A DNA stretch of 64,000 bases from Candidatus Poribacteria bacterium (GCA_958295815.1 OY282374.1:826856-890855), one strand, 5' to 3'. Positions 9,720 through 19,215 are shown, counted from the first letter of the stretch. Made by a program: numbers and translations. The notes: generated by a model from the letters alone, not told the origin.

Positions 9720-11333
9720 ATGAACGGTTTGATGATGAGTTATCCATTAGCACTCGCGCAGATTTTAGATCATGCGTACCGAATTCATGGAGATAAGCGC
9801 GTTCAAACGGTACTGCCTAATGGGAAAATGCATGGTTATACCTACGCTGCATTGTATGAGCGCGTGAAACGACTCGCAAACGCTATCACGAAGTTGGGTA
9901 TACAGCGCGGCGATAGGGTCGCCACCTACGCTGCTAATACCTATCAACACCTCGAACTCTACTATGCTATTCCCTGCATTGGTGCTGTGCTACATCCACT
10001 CAATGTACGCCTCTCTGCGGCACAACTGGCACAGATTGTTCACGAGGCGGAAGACAAACTCATCTTTGTTGATGGGGTATTCGCTGAGCAGTTTGAGGAG
10101 TTTCGCAATGAGGTTGGGTGTAAACGAATTGTTGGTTTTAATCTAATGCCCACGGATACTGATGCATCCTATGAGCAGCTGCTTCGTGAAGTTGAACCAA
10201 CGTATACATGGAATATCCAAGACGAAAACTGGGCGATGGGACTCTGTTACACCAGTGGGACGCAGGGTGAGCCACGAGGGGTTCTATACACGCACCGTTC
10301 TATGTTTCTCCACACGTTGGCGGTCAATCAAGCCGATGTATTCGGATTAACCGAGGCGGATGTCGTTCTCCCGCTTGTTCCAATGTTCCATGCCATGGCG
10401 TGGGGACTACCTTACGCAGCTATGTTCGCTGGTGCTGATATGGTATTACCGGGATCAAAACCTACGTGCCTCACAAACCTTATTGCTGAAAATGGGATTA
10501 CTGTCGCTGCAGGAGTGCCAACAGTTTGGGCAAAGGTTTATCCAGAATTATGGAAAAGGCGGCGAGATATTTCGTCATTGCGGCGATTGATTGTCGGCGG
10601 GGAAGCGATGTCCCCAACGCTCATTGAAGCATACGAAAAGGATCTCGGCGTTGAAGTCTGTCATGCTTGGGGGATGACAGAGATGTCCCCAACGGGTACG
10701 TTTTCAAAACTGCGTAGGGCACATCAAAATCTGTCTGACGCTAAAAAGTGGCGCATTAAAGCAAAACAGGGTAGACCTGTTCCCGGTGTTGAACTTCGAC
10801 TTACAACTGAAACATCTACCGCTTTCACCGAATTACCTTGGGATGGTGAGACGATCGGAGAGGTCCAGGTACGGAGTCCGTGGACAGCGAGTCGCTACTA
10901 CAAGAGTGAATCGACAACGGAACAATTTACTACCGACGGGTGGTTGCGTACAGGTGATCTTGCCACTATTGATGCCGAAGGTTATATGCAGATTGTTGAC
11001 CGCGCGAAGGCACTGATTCGGAGTGGTGGCGAGTCTATTTCAAGTATTGCCTTAGAGACAGCATTACTGAAGCATCCGCAGGTGCTTGAGGTGGCGGTTG
11101 TCGGTGTGCCTGACGAAAAGTGGGGAGAGCGTCCGTTCGCCGTTGTTGTCCTCGCTGAACAGGCACATAAGAATATCTCGGATGCTCTTAAACAGCAACT
11201 CGCTGCTGAGTTCCCTAAATTTTGGATTCCCGACCAATTTGTCTTTGTTGATGAAATTCCGAAAACGAGCGTTGGAAAATCTGATAAGCGCTCTCTTTTA
11301 GCACAGCTCGTAAGCCAAAACTTGCTTGGATAA
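9720..11333 (+). CDS. Fatty-acid/aryl-CoA ligase (AMP-dependent synthetase family)
   Basis: The 537-residue protein is an ANL-superfamily acyl-CoA ligase: ATP plus carboxylate gives acyl-AMP, then acyl-CoA. The phosphate loop reads CYTSGTQGEPRGV (usual TSGTTGxPKG, with Gln and Arg changes). Other landmarks are AWGMTEMSP, DGWLRTGDLATID, the hinge DRAKALIRSGGESIS, and C-terminal PKTSVGKSDKR with the catalytic Lys. I chose the ATG at 9720 because MNGLMMSYPLAL is the usual N-terminus of the medium/long-chain subgroup and AGAGGAT lies upstream. The longest frame would use GTG at 9672. It is divergent from the TonB receptors across about 290 bases. Confidence 0.9.
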   Translation: MNGLMMSYPLALAQILDHAYRIHGDKRVQTVLPNGKMHGYTYAALYERVKRLANAITKLGIQRGDRVATYAANTYQHLELYYAIPCIGAVLHPLNVRLSAAQLAQIVHEAEDKLIFVDGVFAEQFEEFRNEVGCKRIVGFNLMPTDTDASYEQLLREVEPTYTWNIQDENWAMGLCYTSGTQGEPRGVLYTHRSMFLHTLAVNQADVFGLTEADVVLPLVPMFHAMAWGLPYAAMFAGADMVLPGSKPTCLTNLIAENGITVAAGVPTVWAKVYPELWKRRRDISSLRRLIVGGEAMSPTLIEAYEKDLGVEVCHAWGMTEMSPTGTFSKLRRAHQNLSDAKKWRIKAKQGRPVPGVELRLTTETSTAFTELPWDGETIGEVQVRSPWTASRYYKSESTTEQFTTDGWLRTGDLATIDAEGYMQIVDRAKALIRSGGESISSIALETALLKHPQVLEVAVVGVPDEKWGERPFAVVVLAEQAHKNISDALKQQLAAEFPKFWIPDQFVFVDEIPKTSVGKSDKRSLLAQLVSQNLLG

Positions 11334-11360
11334 AGGGGAAATGTTCATATCTAACGGTGA

Positions 11361-11393
11361 GCGGGTAGCCGAGGTTTCCATGCCTCGCACCCG
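11361..11393. repeat. Intergenic hairpin, GCGGGT...CGAGG...CCTCG...ACCCG
   Basis: This imperfect inverted repeat lies between the ligase and dehydrogenase genes. The inner arms are CGAGG (11370-11374) and CCTCG (11383-11387), and the outer arms are GGGT and ACCC. It belongs to the dispersed GCGAGG palindrome family seen at several other places in the window. No T-run follows, so it is not a clear terminator. Confidence 0.6.
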
Positions 11394-11407
11394 AAAGGAG
11401 AAATCTC

Positions 11408-12445
11408 ATGAGAATGAAAGCCGCTATCTATACAGGAATTGAAGAGATTGAGATTCGAGAAGTTGAACGTAACGAACCACCACCGGGTTTTGTACTTGTT
11501 GACACGAAGCAGACCGGCATCTGTGGAAGCGATCTGCACAGTTATTTTGGGCATTGGGGACAATCCCATGAACACGCTGCAGGGCATGAGACCTGTGGCA
11601 TTGTGGTGGGTCTTGGAGAAGGCGTAACAAAGTTTGATATTGGGGACAGGGTTGCTGTAGAATGTTTCTCGCACTGTGGCACCTGTACATATTGTGAAAC
11701 AGGTCAGTACAATCTCTGCTTTAATAGAGGCGGGGTCTCGCCGAATATGCACGGTGGGTTCGCTGAATACACCTCAACGCACCAGTCTGGCTTGTTCAAA
11801 TTGCCGGAACGGATGACGTTTGAGCAGGGGGCACTCGTTGAACCACTCGCTGTCTCACACCGCGCTATAGCACGGACAGGTGCTAATTCCAGAGACACAG
11901 TCGCAATTATCGGTGGTGGCACTATCGGTCAATTCTGTTTGGCGGATGCGGTTGCGGCTGGTGTTAAGGAGACGTTGATTACTGTTAAGTATGAGCAGCA
12001 GGCAGAATTGGCGAAGACGCTTGGCGCAGATCATATTGTCAATATCAGTGATACCGATTTGCGGGAATACGTCAAGGATGTCACGAATGGTATCGGTTTT
12101 GATGCAGTGGTCGAAACGGTGGGCGGTGGAGAAAACTTTGACACCGCTATGAATATCGTTCGGAAGCAGGGCGCTGTTGTCCTCGTCGCCGGATATTACA
12201 AACCGCTTGAGGTAGATCTCTCCCGTATCGTCTGGTCGGAAGCGTTCGTTACGGGTTCTAACTGCTACGGCTATAGCGGTATGGAAACCGATTTTGAAGC
12301 GGCGATAGAGTTGATAGACTCCGGGAAGGTTGATGCCACAAAATTAGTGACGCATTATTACCCGCTTGAGGAGATTGACGAAGCGTTCCGTGTGTCCGCC
12401 GATAAGACTTCTGGCGCGGTTAAGGTGCATGTCTGTCAGGACTAG
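11408..12445 (+). CDS. Zinc-dependent alcohol/polyol dehydrogenase (MDR family)
   Basis: The 345-residue protein is a medium-chain zinc dehydrogenase of the threonine/sorbitol type, oxidising a secondary alcohol with NAD(P). Catalytic zinc ligands are in CGSDLH (near residue 38) and GHETCG (near 60). The four structural-zinc cysteines are in HCGTCTYCETGQYNLC. The nucleotide site is AIIGGGTIGQF. AAGGAG lies 7 bases before the ATG at 11408, and a second in-frame ATG two codons later is possible. It is followed by PhyH and an enoyl-reductase-like gene on the same strand, which suggests a small catabolic unit. Confidence 0.9.
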   Translation: MRMKAAIYTGIEEIEIREVERNEPPPGFVLVDTKQTGICGSDLHSYFGHWGQSHEHAAGHETCGIVVGLGEGVTKFDIGDRVAVECFSHCGTCTYCETGQYNLCFNRGGVSPNMHGGFAEYTSTHQSGLFKLPERMTFEQGALVEPLAVSHRAIARTGANSRDTVAIIGGGTIGQFCLADAVAAGVKETLITVKYEQQAELAKTLGADHIVNISDTDLREYVKDVTNGIGFDAVVETVGGGENFDTAMNIVRKQGAVVLVAGYYKPLEVDLSRIVWSEAFVTGSNCYGYSGMETDFEAAIELIDSGKVDATKLVTHYYPLEEIDEAFRVSADKTSGAVKVHVCQD

Positions 12446-12538
12446 CGTTTTATTGATTTGCTGGTGGGGTTTCAAACCTCGCTGGTTAACAGTATATCAG
12501 TAATTGTGAAGACTACTTACAAAAGGATTTTTTGCACA

Positions 12539-13264
12539 ATGCAGAACGGGAAGCACACGTTAAGCAACGAAGAACAGGAACAGTTTTGGCGACACGGCTA
12601 CCTCGGTCCCTACACGCTCTGTCGCCCTGAAGAAATGCTCAATATGCAGCCGGAAATTGAGAGGGTCCTTGAAACCGAACCCCCAGATCACAATCAATTC
12701 GGGCATAACCGGCACCTTGATGCTCCGGTAATTCACAAGCTTGCCACACATCCGTCTATCGTTAAACGGATGGCATCTCTCTATGGACCGGATCTCATAC
12801 TTTGGCGGACGAATTTTTTTATTAAGGAACCGGGGGCTAAGGAGATACCGTGGCACCAAGATTTCAACTACTGGCCCCTTGAACCGCCTATCATTATTTC
12901 GGCGTGGATTGCCGTTGATTCGGCAACGCTGGAAAATAGCTGCCTCCAGATCGTACCCGGTTCACATCGTAAAGTGATACCACATGTGAAAGCGACTTCG
13001 GACATGGCTTTCGGTCAGATGGGAGACCTCGGTTTCATTGATACGAGCGATCATGTCAACTTAGAGATGCAACCGGGTGAGTTTGTTCTCTTTAATGAAC
13101 GCACGCTGCATCACTCGGAGGCAAACCGTTCCGACAAACGTCGTATTGGCTTGGCTGTCCGCGTTATCCTGCCTATTGTTAAGGTTTTTGATTGGGACGC
13201 ACCCGAACATGAACTCATTGTCATTCATGGTGAAGATCCCGTCCAGTTTAATAAGAGGCGTTAA
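12539..13264 (+). CDS. Phytanoyl-CoA dioxygenase (PhyH) family protein
   Basis: The 241-residue Fe(II)/2-oxoglutarate oxygenase has the HxD motif in PWHQDFNYW near residue 104. The signature NSCLQIVPGSHR follows, then the distal His in NERTLHHSEANRS and a 2-oxoglutarate-binding Arg in DKRRIGLAVR. I chose the ATG at 12539 (MQNGKHTLSNEEQ) with AAAGGA about 12 bases upstream. The longest frame begins with TTG at 12458 and would run through a palindromic repeat. It lies in a run of three oxidoreductase genes. Substrate unknown. Confidence 0.88.
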   Translation: MQNGKHTLSNEEQEQFWRHGYLGPYTLCRPEEMLNMQPEIERVLETEPPDHNQFGHNRHLDAPVIHKLATHPSIVKRMASLYGPDLILWRTNFFIKEPGAKEIPWHQDFNYWPLEPPIIISAWIAVDSATLENSCLQIVPGSHRKVIPHVKATSDMAFGQMGDLGFIDTSDHVNLEMQPGEFVLFNERTLHHSEANRSDKRRIGLAVRVILPIVKVFDWDAPEHELIVIHGEDPVQFNKRR

Positions 13265-13289
13265 TTATTTATAAGGAGGAATCTTACAA

Positions 13290-14294
13290 ATGAATCGTCA
13301 AATCACCCTCGCCTCTCGGCCCGTTGGGTATCCAAAGGAATCGGATTTTAACTTAGTCGAAGTTCCGATTCCAGAACCCGATGACGCGGAAGTATTAGTA
13401 AAAACCATCTACCTCTCCGTGGATCCGTATATGCGGGGCCGGATTAATCCCGCGAAATCTTACGCCGCCAACGTCGAAATTGATGAAGTGATGATCGGTG
13501 GGGTCATTGCTGAAGTTATTGAGACAAAGCATCCGAATTTTGAGGTAGGTGATATCGTCAATGCAAATATCGGATGGCAGGAATATGGGGTCGCAGCTGG
13601 TGATGGATTGCGGAAAATTGATCCGACAATCGCTCCTATCTCCACAGGCGCGGGAATCCTCGGTATGCCCGGATTAACAGCTTACTTCGGCTTGCTTAAG
13701 ATTGGAAAACTTCAAGAGCGGGAGACCGTTTTCGTCTCTGGTGCTGCCGGGGCAGTCGGTTCTGTCGTCGGACAAATTGCGAAAATTAAGGGCTGCCGAG
13801 TTGTCGGCTCCGCCGGATCGGATGAAAAGATCGCTTATGTCGTCGATGAACTCGGTTTTGATGCCGCCTTTAATTACAAAGAGGTAGATGACTATAACGA
13901 TGAACTTCAGAGACTTCTGCCCGACGGTATTGATGTCTATTTTGACAACGTCGGTGGAAGCATCACAGATGCCGTTTTCCCCAATTTAAGAATCAAAGGT
14001 CGGGTCGTTATTTGTGGACAGATCTCGCAGTATAACTTGGAGAAACCAGAGGTGGGACCGCGTTTTCTCTGGAATATGATCACCAAACGCGCAAGAATCG
14101 AGGGGTTCCTTGTTTCTGAATTTCCCGACCAGCATGAAGATGCACTTATCGAGATGGCGGGATGGCTACGGCAGGGCAAGTTAAAATACCGTGAAACGAT
14201 TGAGGAAGGCGGGATCGAGAGTGCTCCTGCGGCATTCATTAGCATGCTGAAAGGCGGCAATATCGGGAAGCAGCTCGTCAAAATTGCTAATTGA
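13290..14294 (+). CDS. NADP-dependent oxidoreductase, zinc-free MDR (PTGR/CurA-like)
   Basis: The 334-residue protein matches the prostaglandin-reductase / CurA-type MDR enzymes, which reduce the C=C bond of enones with NADPH and lack zinc. Landmarks are VDPYMRGR near residue 47, PGLTAYFGL, and the nucleotide fold GAAGAVGSVVGQIAK followed by a Ser-Asp-Glu-Lys turn (NADP type). FDNVGG follows. No zinc-ligand cysteines are present. AAGGAGG lies upstream of the ATG. It is the last gene of the 9.7-14.3 kb plus-strand run and is followed by a hairpin terminator shared with the convergent neighbour. Confidence 0.9.
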   Translation: MNRQITLASRPVGYPKESDFNLVEVPIPEPDDAEVLVKTIYLSVDPYMRGRINPAKSYAANVEIDEVMIGGVIAEVIETKHPNFEVGDIVNANIGWQEYGVAAGDGLRKIDPTIAPISTGAGILGMPGLTAYFGLLKIGKLQERETVFVSGAAGAVGSVVGQIAKIKGCRVVGSAGSDEKIAYVVDELGFDAAFNYKEVDDYNDELQRLLPDGIDVYFDNVGGSITDAVFPNLRIKGRVVICGQISQYNLEKPEVGPRFLWNMITKRARIEGFLVSEFPDQHEDALIEMAGWLRQGKLKYRETIEEGGIESAPAAFISMLKGGNIGKQLVKIAN

Positions 14295-14314
14295 GTTCTT
14301 CAACGTAATGAGAT

Positions 14315-14336
14315 GGCGAGGTATAGCAACCTCGCC
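14315..14336. terminator. Hairpin between convergent genes (GGCGAGGT family)
   Basis: An 8-bp perfect stem, GGCGAGGT / ACCTCGCC, encloses a 6-base loop between two convergent genes. It could act as a terminator in both directions, but there is no strong T-run. It is also a clean member of the dispersed GGCGAGG palindrome family. Confidence 0.6.
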
Positions 14337-14358
14337 TGTCGCCGATTATTCTTTCTAT

Positions 14359-15303
14359 CTAATACCCTTTTTCTTTGTCAATCACGCTGAGAAGTGGTTT
14401 ACCAACAAGGAGTCGTTCCAAATTATCGCAGAAAAGCCCAACCGTCCGATCCAAGCGAATTGGTGAGCCACCGGCTACGTGCGGTGTGATAATCACATTC
14501 GGCATGTCCCACAACGGACTGTCTGTAGGTAATGGTTCTTCGGGCGTGACATCCAATCCTGCCCCGCCGATACTCCCCGACGTGAGCGCGCGAATCAGTG
14601 CCGGTCCGTCTACAATTTTACCGCGTGTGACGTTGATAAGCAACGCATGCGATTTCATCTGTTCAAATGCCGCCTCATCGAACATATCCTGTGTTTCTGG
14701 TGTGAGTGGTGCGCAGATCGCAACGACATCAGATTCCGCAAGGAGGTCGTGGAACCGATCCATCTTCCAGACTTCATGCACAAACGACGAAGCTTCAACC
14801 GCCTCCGGATCGACAGCAATGACGCGCATATCGAACCCTTGTGCTCGACGAGCAACATCGATGCCAGTGCCACCAAGCCCGACGATCCCCAACGTCCGCT
14901 CGCTCAATTCCCACGTTGCCAGACGGATTGACATCCTATTATCCCATGTCCGCTCGCGGACGGAACGTCCAATCCCGCGCAGAAGACCCAACAATAAAGC
15001 CCACGTTTGATCTGCCAGATGCGGTCCAACGAATCCTTTCGCGCTCGTCAAAATAACATCGCTCTTGACAAATTCAGGAAACAGAACTCCATCGACACCA
15101 GCACCAAGCACTTGTACCCATTTCAGTTGGTTTGCCTTCTCAAAAAGCGAGCGGTTAAACCCACCAAAAACAACATCTGTACCCACGATTTCGCGTAATG
15201 CTTCTTCTGAATTCTGTGGCTGAATAAGCACAAGATCATCTGAGACCGATTCAATTTTCTGCTGTTGTTCAGATGTAATGTCGGTGTTAATCAAAATTTT
15301 CAT
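14359..15303 (-). CDS. D-2-hydroxyacid dehydrogenase (NAD-dependent)
   Basis: The 314-residue protein has the D-isomer 2-hydroxyacid dehydrogenase layout. The NAD fold is GIVGLGGTGIDVARRA. The catalytic Arg is in INVTRGKIVD, the Glu in TPEEPLPTDSPLW, and the His in ITPHVAGGS. It reduces a 2-oxoacid, or oxidises a D-2-hydroxyacid, in the cytoplasm. GAGGAGG lies ahead of the ATG. It is convergent with the reductase gene at 14294 and divergent from the haem lipoprotein, so it is probably transcribed alone. Confidence 0.9.
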   Translation of the reverse strand: MKILINTDITSEQQQKIESVSDDLVLIQPQNSEEALREIVGTDVVFGGFNRSLFEKANQLKWVQVLGAGVDGVLFPEFVKSDVILTSAKGFVGPHLADQTWALLLGLLRGIGRSVRERTWDNRMSIRLATWELSERTLGIVGLGGTGIDVARRAQGFDMRVIAVDPEAVEASSFVHEVWKMDRFHDLLAESDVVAICAPLTPETQDMFDEAAFEQMKSHALLINVTRGKIVDGPALIRALTSGSIGGAGLDVTPEEPLPTDSPLWDMPNVIITPHVAGGSPIRLDRTVGLFCDNLERLLVGKPLLSVIDKEKGY

Positions 15304-15393
15304 TTGACAACCTCCTCTATGTCGTGATATTCTATGTACAAAATAACAAAATTCTTGCTAACAGACACATTCTTAGAAAAGGAGAATTTTATT

Positions 15394-15921
15394 GTGATTG
15401 ATTCATTTTCGGTGCGTCCGTGCAACCGACGGCCTCGAATCCTTTCTATTCCTATTTTTGCTATAAGTATTTTTCTTGCTGCGATCTTCATTGCAAGCTG
15501 CGGTGACGAAGGCGACATTCCTGAAGAAACCGATATACTTCAACCCACTACAACGCCTCCTGCCACTCAGACACCCGTTCCCGCGGAAGAACCAGCGGTA
15601 GGTGGAGTCGTTGAAGAACCTGTTGTAGTTGAAGAACCGAAGGTCTCTTTTAAGGACGATATTCAACCTATCCTCGCTGAACGATGTGCCATTCCAGGGT
15701 GCCATGCTGCACCCGGTGCTGGCGGGCTTAACCTCAGTCAATACGATACCTTCAAAAAAGGCGGAAACGGTGGTGACGCATTTGCTGCTGGTAACGGTGA
15801 AGGCAGCCTTGTCGTCAAACGTATCGATGGTGGCGGTATGCCTCCTATCCCTCCACCTCTCAATGCGGATCAGGTTCAGCTCTTCATCGATTGGATTGAT
15901 GAGGGTGCCGAGAATAACTAA
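15394..15921 (+). CDS. Lipoprotein with a planctomycete-type cytochrome c-like domain (CX4CH)
   Basis: The 175-residue lipoprotein starts at GTG (15394) with AAAGGAG 10 bases upstream. The long upstream frame has no good ribosome site. A basic N-terminus and hydrophobic helix end at the lipobox IASC, then come Pro/Thr/Glu-rich linker repeats. The C-terminal domain reads FKDDIQPILAERC, then CAIPGCHA, a CX4CH haem site rather than CX2CH. It continues GGLNLSQYDTFKKGG and ends with PPLNADQVQLFIDWIDEGA. This arrangement matches the cytochrome c-like domains common in Planctomycetes (PSCyt1 type). A likely terminator follows the gene. Confidence 0.8.
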   Translation: MIDSFSVRPCNRRPRILSIPIFAISIFLAAIFIASCGDEGDIPEETDILQPTTTPPATQTPVPAEEPAVGGVVEEPVVVEEPKVSFKDDIQPILAERCAIPGCHAAPGAGGLNLSQYDTFKKGGNGGDAFAAGNGEGSLVVKRIDGGGMPPIPPPLNADQVQLFIDWIDEGAENN

Positions 15922-15994
15922 ACCTTAGCGGTACCTTAGCACTTTTGCCGTCTCCTGTCAAGCCTTAAAATTATCACGATTAGTAATTTTATTT

Positions 15995-16026
15995 GAAGGT
16001 GCATCCAATATGCGCCTTCTTTTTTT
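15995..16026 (+). terminator. Rho-independent terminator after the haem lipoprotein
   Basis: GAAGGTGCAT pairs with ATGCGCCTTC (10 bp, one G-U pair) around a CCAAT loop. Seven Ts follow. It lies 74 bases after the stop codon and insulates the sigma/propeller gene from upstream transcription. Confidence 0.88.
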
Positions 16027-16088
16027 AGATACTATATACCTTTCGTCTCGTTAGAGTTCAGCCAATATCTCCGAAAAATTACATTTTA

Positions 16089-16116
16089 TGCAACATTTCG
16101 ATTCCCAACTCGCGTT
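16089..16116 (+). promoter_or_regulatory. ECF-type promoter, site A (TGCAAC-N16-CGCGTT)
   Basis: TGCAAC (16089-16094) and CGCGTT (16111-16116) are separated by exactly 16 bases, as at three other sites in the window. The AAC core is typical of the -35 element of ECF sigma promoters. The CGCGTT end is 38 bases before the chosen ATG of the sigma/propeller gene, which would leave a leader of about 30 bases. This suggests autoregulation. Confidence 0.7.
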
Positions 16117-16154
16117 ACCGTGACAGACACCCGTATTTCTTGAGAGGAGACATG

Positions 16155-19064
16155 ATGAAAACCAACGATGTTGACCTGATTCACCGTATTTTAGATGGAG
16201 ATGATGGGGCATTTACTTTGCTTGTCAAGAAATATCAAAAGTGGGTTCACGCACTCGTGTGGCGGAAAATAGGCGATTTTCACGTAGCCGAAGAGATCAC
16301 ACAGGATGTTTTCCTAAAGGTGTATAAAAAATTGGCAACACTGAAACACCCAGACCGTTTTCCAGGCTGGCTCTATGTCATTACCACAAGACATTGTCTG
16401 GCATGGTTCCGAAAAAAGCGGCTGCCGACGCAATCTTTAGACGCGATGTCTAAAACTGAATTAGAAGAACTTTGCTATACACAGTATCAGACAGTGCACG
16501 GCGAAGTATCTGAGGTCGAACACCAACGCGAAATCGTCAGATGCCTCCTGCAAAAACTTCCGGAAAGCGAGCGTACCGTTGTAAGCCTGTATTATCTCGC
16601 AGAAATGACAGGCGAGGAAATCAGTAGATTTTTGGGCGTATCACCCAGCACAATTAGAAGTCGGCTCCGCCGAGCTCGAAAGCGATTAGAGACGCAAGAA
16701 CACCTACTCCACGATGTTTCAGAGATTTTCCAATTGTCGCCAACCCTAACTGAAAACATTATGCGAGACGTTGCACGCATTAAACCGACGGCGTCTCCTG
16801 TCAGTAAGCCGTGGGTGCCGTGGGTTTTTTCTTTCGCGTCGACAATTTTGGTCATCCTAATGATAGGGGTCGGTTCCCGGGCGTTATTCCGATTTCAGCA
16901 GCCTTACGACTGGGATGCAACGTCGGAAATGACGGTTCAATTGGTAGAGGTGCCTACTGTGCTACCTTTGAAACTGAAACCTGATGCGCGAACTCAGTTA
17001 GGAAGATCCGATATGCTTGGTAAAAACAGTGGATCAGGGTTCCAAGCGGAACCACTTCTCATTGCAACCGCGCAAACGGATGAGGCTGATGTACCAGTGG
17101 CGAAACCGCAGTGGATTCAGACGAAGGGACCCGGAGGCGTTTCAAGTGCTGGGCTCTTTCTGGCATCCGACCAAACCATTTACGCTATCGCAAAGACAGG
17201 ACTCTACCGATTCACAGAACAGGCAGACGCGTGGACGTTTGTCAGTGCCAGCGGTCCAGATCGGGAATTTGCGCCAGTTATGGCAGAATACGGTGATACC
17301 CTTTATCTCCTCACATCCGATGAACTCTTAGCCACAACCGATCCGGGTAAGATATTGGGGACTCTCGGTGAGCGACCTGAAGGAAGTGCTGTTGCTTTGA
17401 TTATCACTAATGGACTTCAAGAACACAGTTCACAGCATACTGATATAACGGTGTATCTCGTTCTCAGAACAGAGGTGTTTCGTTCTCAAGATGGCGGTAG
17501 GCGGTGGGAACCCATAGGTGAGGTATTGTGGTCCGATGGCGCACCAGATGTAGGCAGTCCCGATTTCCGTATTTGGGATGCCCTCTCTATTGATAATACC
17601 CTATTTGTTGGAACAACTCGAGGACTCTTCCGGTTCACCGATGGCTGGAAAAAATTACCAGTACCTACGCTACATGGCGTTCAGTCGTTGGGTGTCAATG
17701 AAAATAGACTCTACGTCGGGACAATCACGGATCTGCAGCATAGTCCTTTAGCTGAGGTTTTCTATTCGACAGACTTTGGTGATTCTTGGACTGATATTAC
17801 ACCGACCTACGTAAATTCGGCGAAGAGGATAGTTGGATTCAGAGTCGTTTCGGTCGGAGAAACGCTTATGCTGATAGGTTTTGGTGGGGTTTTACTCTCT
17901 TACGATGGTGGTGTAACATGGACGGATCCTGGCGACGATCCACATGCGTTTGGACCATTCCCTGCTCTGGCATTGGACGAAGATAATTTTTACAGAACCT
18001 ATCACGGTGGAATAACGCGCTCAACAGATGGTGGTCTCACGTGGCATCCGTTTATGACTGGACTCGTAAGTTCCGAGATTCGGGATTTGGTGGCAGTCGA
18101 GGATGTCCTTTACGCATCAACCCATACAGAAATATTCAAATCTAAAGATCGCGGTGAGTCGTGGGAATCTGTCGGCTTGGCGATTACTGGAGATGTTTCC
18201 TTAAAAGGAGCAAACCCTAAAATCGCAACAGCGAATGATGTTCTTTACGTAAGCAACAGTGGGTTAGATGACGTGAAGCTCCTTTATCTCTCTGGAGGCG
18301 ATCATGTGTTTCTACCTGTTGAAGGAGTTCCAGATTTTGAAGATGATACCTTATACACAGAATGGCAAAAAAAGCGCAGAGAACCCAGAGCGTACAATGT
18401 TAATGTTGATAAAGTACGCGAACAGTGGAGAGCCGATGAACACAACATTGCTGAAGAATGGACAACAAATGGAACGTTTACATTTACTGACGAAACGGTC
18501 TTCATGGAATATAGACACAAACTTTTCCGATGGCGGCGGGGTGAGACAGGGTGGTATGACACCGGTTTGAAAGATACAGGTTATTTCTTTCTGCCTGACG
18601 AAGCTGCTAAAGGGTTAACACTTGCCGTTTCTGGGCATACGGTTTATGCTGGTAAGCGCGAGGGCTATCTCTTCCAATCCGTTGACAACGGGAACACTTG
18701 GAATGATGTTACTGAAAACATCGCTTTTTCGTTTGAATACTTCAAAGAGATACTATTTGCCGGTTCAACCGTCTATGTCTCAACCGACGCTGGAGTTATG
18801 AATTCGCTCGATGGCAAAGACTGGCGCACACTCACCGATGCAGACGGGAACAGAACTGTCATGAATAAGATTGTAACCGATGGCATAACAGCTTACGGCG
18901 TGTGCAATAGCGGTGTTTATCAGGTAGATACACAGACAAACACGTGGAAACAGATCTCTCCAGAAGTACCGTATATAGTGACTTCTCTTGCTGTTGATGG
19001 TAATATGTTTTACATTGGCACGAAACGTAACGGTGTACTCCGTTTTCAACGTGAGGATCCGTAA
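16155..19064 (+). CDS. ECF sigma factor fused through a membrane helix to an Asp-box beta-propeller (copy 1)
   Basis: The 969-residue protein begins as a complete ECF sigma factor. Region 2 spans about residues 8-85 (DGAFTLLVKKYQ, EEITQDVFLKVYKKL, FPGWLYVITTRH). Region 4 spans about 125-175 (LPESERTVVSLYY, helix-turn-helix GEEISRFLGVSPSTIRSRLRRAR). A short linker leads to one membrane helix at about residues 220-240. The remaining 700 residues repeat a blade pattern with at least six Asp-boxes, such as STDFGDSWTDI and STDGGLTWHPF. The predicted topology puts the sigma part in the cytoplasm and the propeller in the periplasm. Asp-boxes mark the propeller fold and do not imply sialidase activity. 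No anti-sigma gene is adjacent, so the propeller may replace it. The start has GAGAGGAG with 5-base spacing; an ATG one codon earlier is possible. Confidence 0.9.
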   Translation: MKTNDVDLIHRILDGDDGAFTLLVKKYQKWVHALVWRKIGDFHVAEEITQDVFLKVYKKLATLKHPDRFPGWLYVITTRHCLAWFRKKRLPTQSLDAMSKTELEELCYTQYQTVHGEVSEVEHQREIVRCLLQKLPESERTVVSLYYLAEMTGEEISRFLGVSPSTIRSRLRRARKRLETQEHLLHDVSEIFQLSPTLTENIMRDVARIKPTASPVSKPWVPWVFSFASTILVILMIGVGSRALFRFQQPYDWDATSEMTVQLVEVPTVLPLKLKPDARTQLGRSDMLGKNSGSGFQAEPLLIATAQTDEADVPVAKPQWIQTKGPGGVSSAGLFLASDQTIYAIAKTGLYRFTEQADAWTFVSASGPDREFAPVMAEYGDTLYLLTSDELLATTDPGKILGTLGERPEGSAVALIITNGLQEHSSQHTDITVYLVLRTEVFRSQDGGRRWEPIGEVLWSDGAPDVGSPDFRIWDALSIDNTLFVGTTRGLFRFTDGWKKLPVPTLHGVQSLGVNENRLYVGTITDLQHSPLAEVFYSTDFGDSWTDITPTYVNSAKRIVGFRVVSVGETLMLIGFGGVLLSYDGGVTWTDPGDDPHAFGPFPALALDEDNFYRTYHGGITRSTDGGLTWHPFMTGLVSSEIRDLVAVEDVLYASTHTEIFKSKDRGESWESVGLAITGDVSLKGANPKIATANDVLYVSNSGLDDVKLLYLSGGDHVFLPVEGVPDFEDDTLYTEWQKKRREPRAYNVNVDKVREQWRADEHNIAEEWTTNGTFTFTDETVFMEYRHKLFRWRRGETGWYDTGLKDTGYFFLPDEAAKGLTLAVSGHTVYAGKREGYLFQSVDNGNTWNDVTENIAFSFEYFKEILFAGSTVYVSTDAGVMNSLDGKDWRTLTDADGNRTVMNKIVTDGITAYGVCNSGVYQVDTQTNTWKQISPEVPYIVTSLAVDGNMFYIGTKRNGVLRFQREDP

Positions 19065-19106
19065 TACATCCCCTCTTCCATCCCACATTCTAACTTTCCT
19101 TCTGCT

Positions 19107-19135
19107 GGCGAGGTACTTACCTCGCCTTTTGTTTT
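19107..19135 (+). terminator. Rho-independent terminator after sigma/propeller copy 1
   Basis: GGCGAGGT (19107-19114) and ACCTCGCC (19119-19126) form a perfect 8-bp stem with a 4-base loop, followed by TTTTGTTTT. It sits 42 bases past the stop. Its stem is the GGCGAGG palindrome found elsewhere, so this repeat family can serve as a terminator. Confidence 0.85.
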
Positions 19136-19215
19136 CCAGATGGAATTTGGAAAAAATAGAAAAATACACTTTCCACTTTTATTTTTACTTTTTTCCCACA
19201 GAAATTTGCATTTTA

